From assembly GCA_008921705.1 (NCBI GenBank), contig VFFE01009182.1:3689444-3753443 (forward strand): 64,000 bases of DNA. Direction: 5' to 3'. Position numbers and translations under genes: made by a program. Numbering within the stretch: position 1 is the stretch's first letter; each line of letters begins with the position of its first letter. This DNA comes from Burhinus oedicnemus (taxonomy: Eukaryota > Chordata > Aves > Charadriiformes > Burhinidae). Below, one piece after another: positions 35,283-47,270 of the stretch. The notes beneath the pieces are model-generated. The model was not told where the DNA came from. It made no database searches and saw only the letters and a program-made list of their open reading frames with translations.

Positions 35283-36200
35283 GTAGAGGTCCTTAAAATC
35301 AAAATCTATACTTTCTGTTAGTGCCTCTTGCCAGCTTTTGTTTGCAGAATTAAAAATCAATGGCAACCATAATCTGATTCCTCGAGTCAAACTATTTGGT
35401 TCATATTTGCAAATGTGACATAAGCTTACTTTCATCATTGCACATGTCAGAAACAGTTCAAAATAAATTAAAATATGGATGACTATTACTGTGTCATAAT
35501 TTTTCCCTCTCATAGTGCATGTCTAAAATTCAGGCATCATTTGAAGGTAAATTTTTACATAGATGTTCATCAAAGCAGCCTAACAGATCTTTGTGATGTG
35601 AAATGGTACCGAAAGTTAGGAAGAAATACAAAATATATTCTCTTTCATCACAATTTTTAAATTGTTACTTACTTTACACACAGTTCTGAATCCATCCTCC
35701 TCTAATTCTATGAACAGTGATATTTTCATAAGTATCAAGGATGAAGCTTTTAATTTTGTGTTGTTTGCTGCCCTTTTAGATTTGTTATTCTTTCCACAGT
35801 GACCTGTGCAGGTGTAGACTCCTTCCTTACAGTTTAATTCAGTTTTATGCTATAACTGTAGAGTTCCTGTCATTTCTCCAGCATACAGTGTTTTATACAT
35901 CACATAGATATATATGATATTCATAATTATTCTATATCCTGAAACTTAGAAGGGATCCATTCAAACAAGAATGCCAATATTCTTTTTCTTGAGATACAAC
36001 ATGTTATATGTAACTATAATTAATCATTTCAATGTAATATACTCTTTTTTTCTACCAGTTTGTATACGTAAACTAACGGGGAACAGTAACATAATAAACA
36101 CCCTGCATGGCTGAAATCTTAGTAACCTTAAAAGCCTGGAAATGACATTATTAATATACCATATGATGTTTCACCCAGTCATCTGTTTTCTGTTTTTCAG

Positions 36201-36475
36201 AGCGCTTAGGTGTAGGGGAAGGAGCCTCACTCACACAAGACTCACTGATTTGAACAGGAGCTGAAAAACTTGGGAGAAAAATCACCCCCCTCTAGCCACA
36301 GTCACAGTAGCAGGACTTCTGCTCAAGGAGGGTCACGCACTGCAGCCACCCCTGAAGGTCGGCAGAGAGAGGGCACAGCCACCACTCCACGGGAGCCTGG
36401 CCGGGGTGGTGGGCTGTCGCAGCCCCTCAGCACCATTGGGGTGGTGCGAGTGGGATGCCAGTAGACGTCTTGCAA
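36201..36475. other. GC-rich, structured patch behind a splice-acceptor-like tract
   Basis: A strong acceptor-like sequence (TCTGTTTTCTGTTTTTCAG) ends at 36,200 and is followed by a GC-rich segment with about seven CpG. All three frames from that acceptor stop within about 60 bp, so it is not a simple internal coding exon. Two perfect small hairpins lie in tandem: GGGCTG/CAGCCC at 36,411-36,425 and GCACCA/TGGTGC at 36,430-36,447. It could be a non-coding RNA exon, a small regulatory island or an old repeat. Confidence 0.35.
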
Positions 36476-38169
36476 GCTCTGCAGGATGCTAAACTCAAAA
36501 CCAGCCAGCTGTCAGAAATGCCTTCCAAGGCCTTTGGTCAGACAATGGGGGGTCTTAGGAGGTATTAAAAGTATTGGCCAGCCTTCTAACCTTGGGTTAT
36601 GCAACAGTCTCTCAGAAGAAAATACTCTGGTCCTGGTTTTAGGACTCCAGGGAAACTAGGAAATGAAGTTGTGGCTTGGATTTAGTACTTGCTTATGCCA
36701 TTTGCACATGCAAAACCCCGAAAGAAGAACCACAAGTAAAATGAAAACAGAACACTGTAAAGGCAAGGCCTTTTAGAGCAAATTTTGACTCCAGGATGCC
36801 AAATAAAGGTATAACAACATAACAATTACACAACTTGAATAATTTTTCTATCTTTAGTACCTGAAAATTCAAGCTGTCACACCTCACTTAAATTTTGATA
36901 CATGTCTTCTCTTGATTTGCACGTGCTTGGTTTTGCAAAACAAAATTCCTGCTTTGTTACTTGATAGTACTGTCTGTTGGTGTTTCTTCTCTTCCTTTCT
37001 GATATCTTCTCTTCATTTTTGTGTTGCTGCTCAGACTCCCTTTTTCCCATGTCACCAGTTGTGTCTTTCAATCCTGCTGTTCTAACACTTTCTCTGACAT
37101 ATGTTTTCCTTCTCAGTGTTTTTTTTCTTTCTTTCCTCATTATCAGTGTACAATCTCCAATGTATCTAGCAACATTGGGCTAGCTTGAATAGCTAGATGA
37201 CAGTGGACTGGATGTCTGAGAGCTAGTATTCTTTGCAACTGCCCAGAGCTTTGAGCATGTCAGTTTATTTTTCAGTATTTTTCTGTTTTCCCCCCATTTC
37301 TAGTAATGCAGATAGAGCTATCCCCCTTTCTGTGTAAAATGTTATAATGTTCACAAATCTATAAAGATAGCAAATAGTGTTGATAGCAGAAAAAGAGGAA
37401 AGCTTTCATCACCAGTACAAAATGGACCTAAAGGTTTTATAAATTAAAGGCCAATTATTCCCTGAGGTGCCTGGGAGGCTACGTCCACTGTAATTGATCT
37501 TGTGAATGCGAAGGCAGAACAGGACCTTGACTGTCTGTATCTGGACTTTGTCAGGCCATTTGTTTGTGACCAAAACTGTATCGTTACTCTGGTTTTCAAT
37601 AAAGGGATGTTCACTGAGGCATCACGTTGATATTTTTGAAGTATGTTACACATTTTCAAAGGAACAAATTTATCAGCAAAGAATTGAAATGTCTAGCTGT
37701 TTCGGTATGTTATCAGGATTTCACCTCACGCTGCTGCACGCTGCATTCATTTTTCACCTGCTGGGTGTAATGGGAATGATCTCAACAAATGAAAGCACGT
37801 TAACAAGAAGATGATTTGGCCAAACCATGTTCCTTCCTCCTAAGAAATAAAAAAGCCCTGAAAAACAAACCCCAAAGGCACCAGCTTGTTTTCATTACTC
37901 AGAGGTCAGAGCTGATCCCCAGAAGATATAGTCAGGGACAATGCTGGCAGTAGACCTGTGGGATTTCAGCAAAGTTGAGCTCCCACTCTTCATCTGACCT
38001 GTACCTGGGTTGGCTGTTGCCTGAAGGAGCTTAGTTCTTAGGCATCTCTTGCCTTATTGTCTTAAAGCTGGCTCTTTGTAGAAAATCTTGTCAAGCTTTT
38101 ATCTCCAAGTCTCATACTGGGCAAACCCTTTGCAGGTATTTTAATTTTTTTGGTATTTCTGTAAAATAT
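36476..38169. other. Unique non-coding DNA
   Basis: No recognised repeat or gene. Frames at 36,877-37,183 reflect a pyrimidine-rich stretch, Lys/Arg-rich on the minus strand and Phe/Leu-rich on the plus. Confidence 0.55.
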
Positions 38170-38692
38170 GGTCTTTAGCAACAACCTTTGGACATTCCAT
38201 TGAGTAAGTTCACGCACTCTGAGGAGAGTTGCTGTTCTGGCTGACATGTGTGGCTCAGGACCCCGAGAGCTGAAGAGCTTCCTGCAGGACCAGGCAGCCA
38301 ACCAGGCTGATTTCTTGGACGTTGAATCTCCAGTGTTACTTGCTAATATGGCAAAGAAAGCAGTGGCTGAAGGTGTGTAGTTACTCTGTGACATGATTAT
38401 TCTTCTGAGACCTACGAAAAATGGGTGGGTGAGCCCAATCTGGGTCTTTGCTGACAGGCCAATTGGAACAATGGTATCTTTTCTGCAGTGTTTCTCAGCA
38501 GAAATAACAAGGCTGGAGCTGAAAGGAGGAAAAATCTCTTCATGGAGCATTTTATGTCTAGGATCAAGACCTTTTGAAGGATTTAAGTCCCAAATGCAAA
38601 TGAAACATCTGACCATGTATAACAGCTATTGGGGGACAGAGGGAGAAAAGAGGAGGGGGAGAGGGAAAGGCAAGCACATCCGAGGAAGGTGA
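38170..38692. other. Segment open on both strands, identity unknown
   Basis: The minus strand has a 184-codon open frame (38,062-38,616), the longest non-transposon frame in the window. One plus-strand frame is open from about 38,197 to a TGA at 38,690, broken by a single TAG near 38,378. The plus-strand part just before that TAG reads LADMCGSGPRELKSF, then QDQAANQADFLDVESP, then LLANMAKKAVAEG, which looks protein-like. It is preceded by a possible acceptor (GGTCTTTAG, 38,168-38,176) and ends at a possible donor (GAAG|GTGTGT). Options are a retrocopy pseudogene, a real exon plus chance openness, or chance. I recognise no family. Confidence 0.25.
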
Positions 38693-40662
38693 TGCTGTTT
38701 GGAAAAAATGTCTTATACTGTTTGGCATCTAGCTTTTGACATGCTATTGCCAACCTGCAAGTTCATTTGAGGTTTATAGCAAGTTACAGGAAGAATAAAA
38801 AGTTAATCATGTGCAGAGCCTTAGTGTTGTATTCTTGCCATCTATTTCAATAGCAGTAATAACATACAGACTGAGAAGTGATTACAGAATGGCACAAGCG
38901 GCTTTCTACTTGAGTTTGCAAATGTATTTCCATTTAAAGCTTAATTTTTATGTTTTTCATCCAATTTTAAGAAAACAAGAGGATGTGAGGTCCAAGAACA
39001 CTATATATGGATTGGATCTGGGGCCAGATTTTTCTGTTTTTACCTGAGTTAAACATGGGGACTTTTCACCTAATATCTAAGAACATAAAAATATTTTATT
39101 GTGGCTTAAAAACACAAACAGCAATAAGATGAAAAGTGGGGAAACTCAAGGATGAACGTGGTTGCTCAACAGAATACTTAACTACATGTTGTAGCCTGTA
39201 TGTTCTTAACAAATCACAAAAGTTCCTATTAAAGATTTTTGGGATTTAAAGCTGTCGAGATCTGTTGAAATGCTGTCTGAGCCTGGATCTAGCACTCCAG
39301 ACTAAAGATTAATTTAATTCTCTTTTTAAGAGCTGCAAAGTTTATTTTCTTCTTGCTGTTTGTTTTTTTTTTTTAAGTTCATAACTAGGAACTTTACTGT
39401 CATCTGCTGAGATCAAAGATCTTAATGCATCTAAAATTATCATTGTTACTTACAATAAAGAAGTAAGCTTCTCAATAATAAACCATGCACTAGAAAGTCT
39501 TTTCAGTGGATAAAACTTTTTCCTTTCTCTTTCTGAAATAATTTTTGGATGGTAATCACCTCCTTGAAAATCTGCTTTCTTCTTATACCTGGCTGCAAAC
39601 TTGACAGAAGGTTTTTGTTCTTTGCTCTCACACCACACAAATGGAGTGGCAAATTTTACACATGACAAATCTATGCCTTTAACTACATCTAGCATCATTA
39701 TTAGCATGCATCTGAGTTATCCTGATACATTGTAAACACACTGGACCCACAGTATACAGCAACAGCATAAAAAGATTTTAATATTTTTAAAAAAGACTTG
39801 AAATTCAGCAAAAGCTTGCTGTGGATGAGTGGTCCTACTTATTGGGGACGACTTCTAACAACTCCAGTCCACAGTTTAATACTGGCCTTTGGGAAAAATG
39901 AAGAAATTGATTTTTGAAAAAATGTTGCCTTTGCATTTCTTTACTTCTTGCCATTTTTTCGTTGTTTGATGTATCAGTTTCTTGTGCACTGCTTTCTCTC
40001 CTTGTTTATCAAAGTTACTAATTTATGGTCTGTTGATGCACAACACTGCTTTGATCTGAGAGTTGGTACTTGGCTGACAGTAAGAAAGATGAGAAGCAAA
40101 AGTGTGAAGGATTTTCCCAGGGCAGGACAAGAGTTATAGCCATGTCTCTAAGTCAGAAACTTAGGCAGGTGAAGAAAGGTTGGACTGCAGAAAAGTAGGA
40201 CAAGACTATCGCTTTGTTTTGGGTGGTAATACAGTTTGAATTATGTGTTTAAAATACTTATTAAGAATGGTTTATAGTCAGCTACTTTGAATTGTCCAAT
40301 ACTTTCACTATACAAAATAGAAAGGTTTTTTGATTTGTTTGATTTTTATCTTGCCAACTCTCCTGCCTCTTTCCCATAGTTTCTTGCCTCCTTTGCAGTG
40401 TTACGTTAGATATAGGAGAGAAATTTTGCCACTTATTCCGACTGGAAAAGTTTTCTCAAAAGGATAGCTCTTTGGTTTTTAGCCTTGGTTGTTTGTTCAG
40501 TATTGGTTCAATCACCTTCTTTAGCAAGAGAACATAAAATTTGTTTAACAGTGCAAATGTCTGGCCTAGCCTAAATTTGCTGAGATTTCTGGACATGTCT
40601 AATACTGTTTGTATAAATCTATCATGTTTATCTGCATGGAGATTATATTGGCCTTGCTGCAG

Positions 40663-40698
40663 TACTGTTTTGCACTGTTGTACTGTTTTGCAATGTGA
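40663..40698. repeat. Two-copy 18-bp tandem duplication
   Basis: TACTGTTTTGCA begins both units at 40,663 and 40,681. The remaining six bases differ (CTGTTG versus ATGTGA). A small local duplication. Confidence 0.75.
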
Positions 40699-42180
40699 TG
40701 CCGGTAGGTACCAGCATGCTGAGGTTCTAAAAAGAGTTGGTTGATACTTTGAATTTCAACAGAAAAGACAGGGGAGAGAGGACATTAAAATTCCATGGAA
40801 TAATTTCATTTCTTTGCATTGTCACTAAAAAAATTAAAACCTAAATCTGGATGCTTCTCTCCCCTCCCCCAGGAAATTTTATATTTGCAAAAGAGCCTGA
40901 AGGCTTAGTAACAATTTAGTAAGAATGTAAGAATGTCACCATCTTTCCTGATGAAGTTTCATGTTATAAAGATTTGCCTCATTCTTTAAAATGAGGAGGA
41001 AGTTTCTCTCTCATGGTTTGCCACAGCTGAGTCCCGTGATGGGTATCATATAACACATATGATTTACACATATGCTAGATTTCACATTCATCTAAACTAC
41101 AGTGCTTGTCAGTTGCTGCCTTGATGTTATTGCAGCTATATTCCTGTCCTAAAGTGAAGGCATATGGATATCTTTGTAGCTCCAGCACTGCAGGTAGGAA
41201 TATCAGGTGTAAGATTTCACTTATTTAAAGTTATCAAAATGCTGGAAACAGAGATCAATGCCAAATCAATGAGCATAAGAAGAAAAGTAGCTGATCAACT
41301 ACTTTTATTTTCCTTCCTAGAATATTGGTTATATCAATAAGAAACTCTGAAAACATATCTTTAAAAGAAGTAATTTTTCGGGACCCAGACAAACTTAAAG
41401 TACAATTTATCTGGTTCTCTGAAATGTTGACTGATAGATAAATATGAGTTGAGTTAGAGTGACTATGGCGAGAAAGCCAAGTTCCAAAGGTAAGACAGAC
41501 TAGAGTATTGTTTCAGTGGTAGAAGTACGTCCATATTTTTCTCCTAACTTTCTAGGGGAAAAAAAAAAGAATCTTGTGCATGTCATCCTCCGTTTGAATT
41601 TGTAGAAGCTAGCTGCCAATTTAATAAATGACAAAAATATTACTATGTTAGGATGTTGCCATGAAAGTATTGTTCCTGATATATGTTTGAATTTAATAGT
41701 AATCATACTGTATAGTACTGTATATGTATTACACACATGCATTTTTTTCTGCATCCACTAAGTATGTGGAATAATTCAATTTCTGTAATTTATTTTGTGA
41801 AAAGATACACTGGTTTTATAGCATTAATGGATGTACATACAACTTATATATTTAAGATGCTAAAACTATTTATTTCTGATTTTTAACTTCTGCTGAAACT
41901 GTAGTGTCATGATGGCATATACAGAGTAATATCCTTGGACTTCCTGAGGCCTTAGCTGGCAGAGTTGTCAAATTAAACTGGGACATTTTGTAAATGTATC
42001 TTTAATAAATACATATGTCTGTCATGCTTCCCTACTCAGTCTTATGAATCAGACTGTATCTAGCTGTCAGATACTCTCAACCCAGATGTCCTAATCTGTC
42101 AAGTAAAAATTACAGCATCTAGGCTCACATCTTTCTCTGAAAGTATTTATTTATACCAGAGACATGTCAAGGACACGTAA

Positions 42181-42198
42181 TTTATTTATTTATTTATA
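42181..42198 (+). repeat. TTTA microsatellite
   Basis: Four uninterrupted TTTA units followed by a T-rich tract. Simple repeat. Confidence 0.85.
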
Positions 42199-43367
42199 TT
42201 TTTTTCCCCAGCAACAAAATCATTAACAGCTGGCTCAGGTCCCTGCCAGGAGGGCAGTGGTTAATATACAGAGAGAATTTATAATGAAGGAACACACCAG
42301 TCAAGCAAAATAAATGCTGGATAGCATTTTAAAATACTCTTGCTAAATGCCAGATATTGAGCATTCAGGCTTGTTTTACTCAGTAGACAATAGTAATTTT
42401 ATGCCATTCATCATCCTTACCCCCATTCATCTACAGATGAGCCTGCTTTCTTGTGTTGCAAAGAGATGTAGAGGTTGCCTCCAGGTTTGATCTCTCTGCA
42501 GTATCTAGTAATTAACCATTACAGTTCTAATGACACATCAGACACATCATAAACTATTTCTGTATCTTGAGAGGAGTTAACAAGCTATGGAGAATATGAA
42601 GCTATTGCTTGTCCTAGTTCCATCAGCTCTCCCTGAACACGGAATACAACATCAGAGGTCGAGAGTCAGATGTGGGAAAAAGAGCATGAAGGAATCCTTG
42701 GTATTTTTAAAAGAATAAAGCTTTTTATTACATATGCACGAACAGATGTTAAAGAATATCACTTGTCACTTTTCTTTTTTAGCAATTTTAGACTGCAGTC
42801 TATTTAAAACAACTACTAAAACTCACCTGCATTTAGTTTAAGACAGGAAGAAAATGAATCTTAAGTCTCTGAAATCTTATGCCTAAATAATTAAAGAATC
42901 AAAATCCCAGTTTACTTCAAACTTGCAACTAATTCTATTCATTCTACAATGCTTTTTCATTTTTCTTTTTTTTTTTTTGTCTCTGAGATGAGTAAATTTT
43001 CAAGTACTTTTTAGGTGTGATAGACTGAGCTTTATTTTGAGCTTTCCATTTATGTGTTCATGTTAGCTAGTTTCTCTAGCAATCTGCATTCTTTTGCCTA
43101 AAGGGTTTATTCTTGCTATGTCCTTTAAGATTCAAAAATGTAATTTCTTCCGTTTTTGCTGTAGTATATTTGAGACAATTGCCAACTGTCCAAAATAAAG
43201 TTATAAAAATCCCAGTTTGATATATTATGAGAAGATACTTAAGTTTTGGACCTCTTATTCTGGATATACTGGAGGAGTATAGACAAGAGGGAAGGACACC
43301 TGCCCCAGCAGTCAGGAGGTCTGTTCTTTCATAAGCCAAGGACAAGCAGGACAGGACACAACATGGT

Positions 43368-44355
43368 CTCAAGCAGTGTTCCTCAGGGCTCAGTTTTGGG
43401 GCCAGCCTTGTTTAGTATCTTTATTGATGATCTGGACGAGGGGATTGAGTGCACCCTCAGGAAGTTTGCAGATGACACCAAATTAAGCGGCAGTGTTGAT
43501 CTGCTTGAGGGTAGAAAGGTTCTGCAGAGAGATCTGGACAGACTGGATTGATGGGCTGAAGCCAACTGCATAAGGTTCAACAAGGCCAAGTGCTGGGTCC
43601 TGCACTTGAGTCACAACAACCCCAGGCAGCGCTACAGGCTTGGGGAAGAGTGGCTGGAAAGCTGCCTGGCAGAAAAGGATCTGGGGGTCCTGGTGGACAG
43701 CCGGCTGAACATGAGCCAACACTGTGCCCAGGTAGCCAAGAAGGCCAACAGCATCTTGGCCTGTATCAAGAATAGTGTGGCCAGCAGTAGTAGGGAAGTG
43801 ATCGTACCCCTGTACTCAGCACTGGTGAGGCTGCAGCTTGAGTACTGTGTTCAGTTTTGGGTGCCACTGTATAGGAGGGACATTGAGGTGCTGGAGCGTG
43901 TCCAGAGAAGGGCAACAAAGCTGGTGAGGGGTTTGGAAAACATGCCTTATGAGGAGCAGCTGAGGGAATTGGGATTGTTTAGTCTGGAGAAGAGAAGGTT
44001 GAGGGGAGACCCTATTGCTCTCTACAACTGCCTGAAAGGAGGTTGTAGTGAGATGGGTGCTGGTCTCTTCTCCCAAGTAACTAGCGATAGGACAAGAGGA
44101 AACGGGTTCAAGTTGTGCCAGGGGAGGTTTAGGCTGGACATGAGGAAAAAACTTTTCACTGAGAAAGTTATCAAGCATTGGACCAGGCTGCCCAGGGAGG
44201 TGGTTGAGTCACCATCCCTAGATGTGTTTAAAAGTCGTGTAGATGTGGAGCTTAGAGATATGGTTTAGTGGCAGACCTGGTCGAGTAGGGTCAATGGTTG
44301 GACTAGATGATCTCAAAGGTCTTTTCCATCCTCAATGATTCTATGATTCTACGAG
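43368..44355 (+). mobile_element. CR1 LINE, reverse transcriptase to 3' end
   Basis: The longest continuous CR1 in the window, about 990 bp on the plus strand. It starts within the reverse transcriptase (CAGTGTTCCTCAGGGCTC), continues through the ORF2 tail, and ends with TTGGACTAGATGATCTCAAA, a CTTTTCCATCCTCAATG segment and the terminal ATGATTCTATGATTCTA repeats. Homology to CR1 fades upstream of about 43,368, so it is 5'-truncated there. Confidence 0.96.
43374..44268 (+). pseudogene. CR1 ORF2 fragment with reverse-transcriptase FADD box
   Basis: In one frame the translation carries [13 protein letters not shown], the catalytic FADDTKL box (FADD at 43,465-43,476; the two Asp bind catalytic metal ions in reverse transcriptases), [67 protein letters not shown] and [15 protein letters not shown]. 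This is the second half of the LINE enzyme. The frame is the same on both sides of a single TGA at 43,549-43,551, probably a CGA codon lost by CpG decay. It otherwise stays open to TAG at 44,266-44,268. The endonuclease and the N-terminal RT are absent, so the copy is dead. Confidence 0.93.
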
Positions 44356-46749
44356 GGACCTGAGTATAGGGACTTTCTCTAGAAATCTGTCATAGCTTGT
44401 CTTGATCACTGTTTAAAACAAGGCCATAACTCTGCTTACTACAGGAATAATCACTGAAGGAATTGCTTTCAGAAGGGTGATGCTTTCTCAATAATAAGGA
44501 CTGTTGCCTCACTGCCAGAAGTGAGTGGAACTTGAGTGAATGCATTGCACATGAGAAAATAGACTAGCCTGGGGAAGGAAGCACATTGCCTTGAAATCTT
44601 GAAAAGGAGTTAATCACTTTGGAATCCCCCCCAGGTATATGACAGGGAATTGAACTTATCACAAATGAAATCTTTCACCAATGGCATTTAACTAGTTATC
44701 TCCTTCTCTGACAGGCTCGCTTGTTTAACAGAGAATAGAGTGCCTTTTTTAAACCCCGTTATAATAGTTTTAATAATATTATTTATAATGAGCTTTTGGA
44801 GAATTGAAATATGATAGCTGAAACAAAAAAAATTCATCCTGAAAGTAAAGCATTTTTAAAAACCAGAACTCTGGAACCATATAATGAACGTTGGTTTGGG
44901 TTCCCTAGCAGAGGTAACTTTTATACTGATATAGTTGTTTGTTTGCTTTTCCTAAAAGCCCCGGGCTAATTCAAGGATAACCATTCCATTTAAGGCAGGA
45001 CCTGATGCAGAGCAATCCTATGGACTGTGATAGGCTGTGGTGGATATTTGCTGTGATCCTTTCTGTCCTTAAGAACTGGGTATATCTGAACTAGCCACAA
45101 AAAGCCCACAAGAGTTTCGAAACCAGATAATTAAATAACCGCAGTGCAGGTACTTACCATGTAGTAAAAGTATGGATGCAGAGCTAGAGGGATATGAAAG
45201 AGAAACAGTGCAACTTCTTCAATCTCTCAAGCCAAAAGCTTGAGAAATTTAAATAAAAATTATGAGTGACTGATAAGAGAAACAAACCTTGGATTTCAAT
45301 CTGATGAAACTTGGATTAGAAACAGAAAAAGACAGCAACAGCAATTAAGTTTGGGCAAATTCTATATTTAGAGATGGACAGAAAAGGCTAAAGTTCCTCT
45401 CTATCTTGAAATCGTGATAGCAGGAAAGCATTTAAGTATCTTAATTTTAAATTGGATAGGTTGAATGTTATTCTTTCACAGTTTTACAAGGAAACCCATC
45501 AAAAGTAGGCTGAAGAAGGGTCCATTGTAGATCCAGCCATATAAGGAAGCAAGGAGAGAGCAGTTGACTTGGGGAATTCTACTGTTTTTCTTGGGGTAAT
45601 AGCATTCCTCCTCTGGTTTTATGAAACCTAATTCCTTTTTGTTCTAGTCTCACAAATTCATTGTAATAGTAACCCTTTAAAGTGTATTATATTGATTTAC
45701 AGTCTTGAACTTTTGTCATGTTTCATATAAGTATTTTTCCCCAAATAAACCACTGATATTCTTAAGTGAAATTAACTTGGTGATTAAATTGCAGGTATTA
45801 GTTGCAGCAAATTTACCTTTAACCTTCTCTAGAGAAGGGTGCAGTTCTTAAATACACATAGTGAATTAATCATGAGCTTGTTTCTCTGAACAAAAGCTGT
45901 ATTTGAAAGAATTTATTGTGAAAGAAGTTGTATCATACATAATGAAGTGTTATAAAAGCCCTGAATGATTTCAAGTGACTAACCCCACATTAGGCATCTG
46001 TGCCTGGAACAGCTAGAAGTAAGTACAGAGGGCCTGATGTAAAGCATGTTGAAGTCAATGACTTTTTTCCATTGTCTGCCGTGGACATAATGTTGTTCAA
46101 TTTCATGGGATGGAAAAAATTTATTTTATGGAACAAACATGCACAAAGAAACACAACTCATTCCTTAAATACGTGTGCTTGCTTCCTGGTGGTTTTTAAT
46201 GGGAAACATGTGTGCACTGTGAGGTGAGCACATTGAATTAGCCAACTTTTTGAAGGGAATTAGTCACTTTTGCAGGAGAATCAATATCAAATAACAGGAG
46301 CTGGTCAACAGTGCTTGAGTTCAGTTGAGCATGCCAACAAGGTGCTGTGAGATTCTAGCTTTCATTGGTTTTCTGATTCTTCAAAAATTAAGGATTGAAG
46401 GAGCTAGACTGTCTCAGGATCAAGCATTGAATTTATGTCATATTTTTCTAAATCTGGAAATGGGACAGAAAAAGCGTTGCTGTATAGTTAATTTATGTTC
46501 CTTCAGCTGCTGATGTAGCAGAAAAAAATGAAATGAATGGCTGCAAGCTGCATAAGGCTTTAGCAATGAGAAAGAGCTCTAACAAACTCAAAACTGTATA
46601 CAATACAATAAAATATTAAAAATTCACTTGCTTTTGTGTCCTGAGGAACTGCTTATTCCTCCAGACAATGACCCACATCATGAAGATCAATCTCAGTAAG
46701 AGAAATAATTTTCATTTGATATTAAAGAAAGCCCCATTGCTTGGCATAC
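44356..46749. other. Unique non-coding DNA
   Basis: No recognised repeat or gene. Short frames at 46,000-46,227 and 46,325-46,513 have no features of interest. Confidence 0.6.
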
Positions 46750-47270
46750 TGGTTTTGGCTGGGATAGAGTTAATTTTCTTCATAGTAGCTTGTATGTTTT
46801 GGATTTGTGCTGAAAGCAGTGTTGATTACTCAAGGATGTTTTAGCTGTCGCTGAGCAGTGCTTACACAGGGTCAAGGCCTCCTCTGCTCCCGCTGCCCTA
46901 CCAGCGAGCAGGCTGGGGGTGCACAAGAAGCTGGGAGGGGACACAGCCGGCACAGCTGACCCCAACTGACCAAAGGGATATTCCATACCACGTTGGGAGT
47001 TATGGCATTTGTCTTCCCAAGTAACTCTTAGGTGTGATGGAGCCCTGCTTTCCTGGAGATGGCTGAACACCTGCCTGCCGATGGGAAAGAGTGAGTGAAT
47101 TCTTTGTTTTGCTTGTGCATGTGGCTTTTGCTTTACCTACTTAACTGCCTTTAACTCAGCCCAGGAGTTTTTGCATTTTTACCCTTCCAATTCTCTCCCC
47201 CATCCCACTGTGGGGGAGTGAGCGAGCGGCTGGGTGGGGCTGAGCTGCCCGCTGGGGTTAAACCGTGACA
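46750..47270 (+). mobile_element. Solo LTR of an endogenous retrovirus (family B)
   Basis: The 521-bp element opens TGGTTTTGGCTGGGATAGAG, a start I recognise as a widespread avian LTR, and closes GGTTAAACCGTGACA, giving TG...CA ends. The last 130 bp match the LTR fragment at 14,793-14,918. Adjacent pentamers (CATAC on the left, CCTGC on the right) do not match, so the target-site duplication is lost or the ends are slightly misplaced. No internal retroviral sequence follows, so it is a solo LTR. The minus-strand frame at 46,780-47,070 is a shadow inside it. Confidence 0.85.

Larger units (their letters stand above)
32562..36200. other. Unique non-coding DNA, possible regulatory segments
   Basis: No interspersed repeat or gene is recognised in 3.6 kb. 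It contains the octamer-like inverted repeat at 33,278-33,314, an ATTA/TAAT-rich block around 34,555-34,720 and the long T tract at 35,237-35,282. The low repeat content and clustered homeodomain- and octamer-like words would suit a conserved non-coding element, but conservation cannot be assessed here. Confidence 0.45.
38693..43367. other. Unique non-coding DNA
   Basis: No recognised repeat or gene. Minor simple sequence: an 18-bp tandem duplication of TACTGTTTTGCA (40,663-40,674 and 40,681-40,692) and a TTTA microsatellite (42,181-42,198). Confidence 0.55.

Noticed and set aside
46780..47070. 96-codon minus-strand frame
   Set aside because: Lies wholly inside the family B solo LTR and is antisense to it; not a gene.
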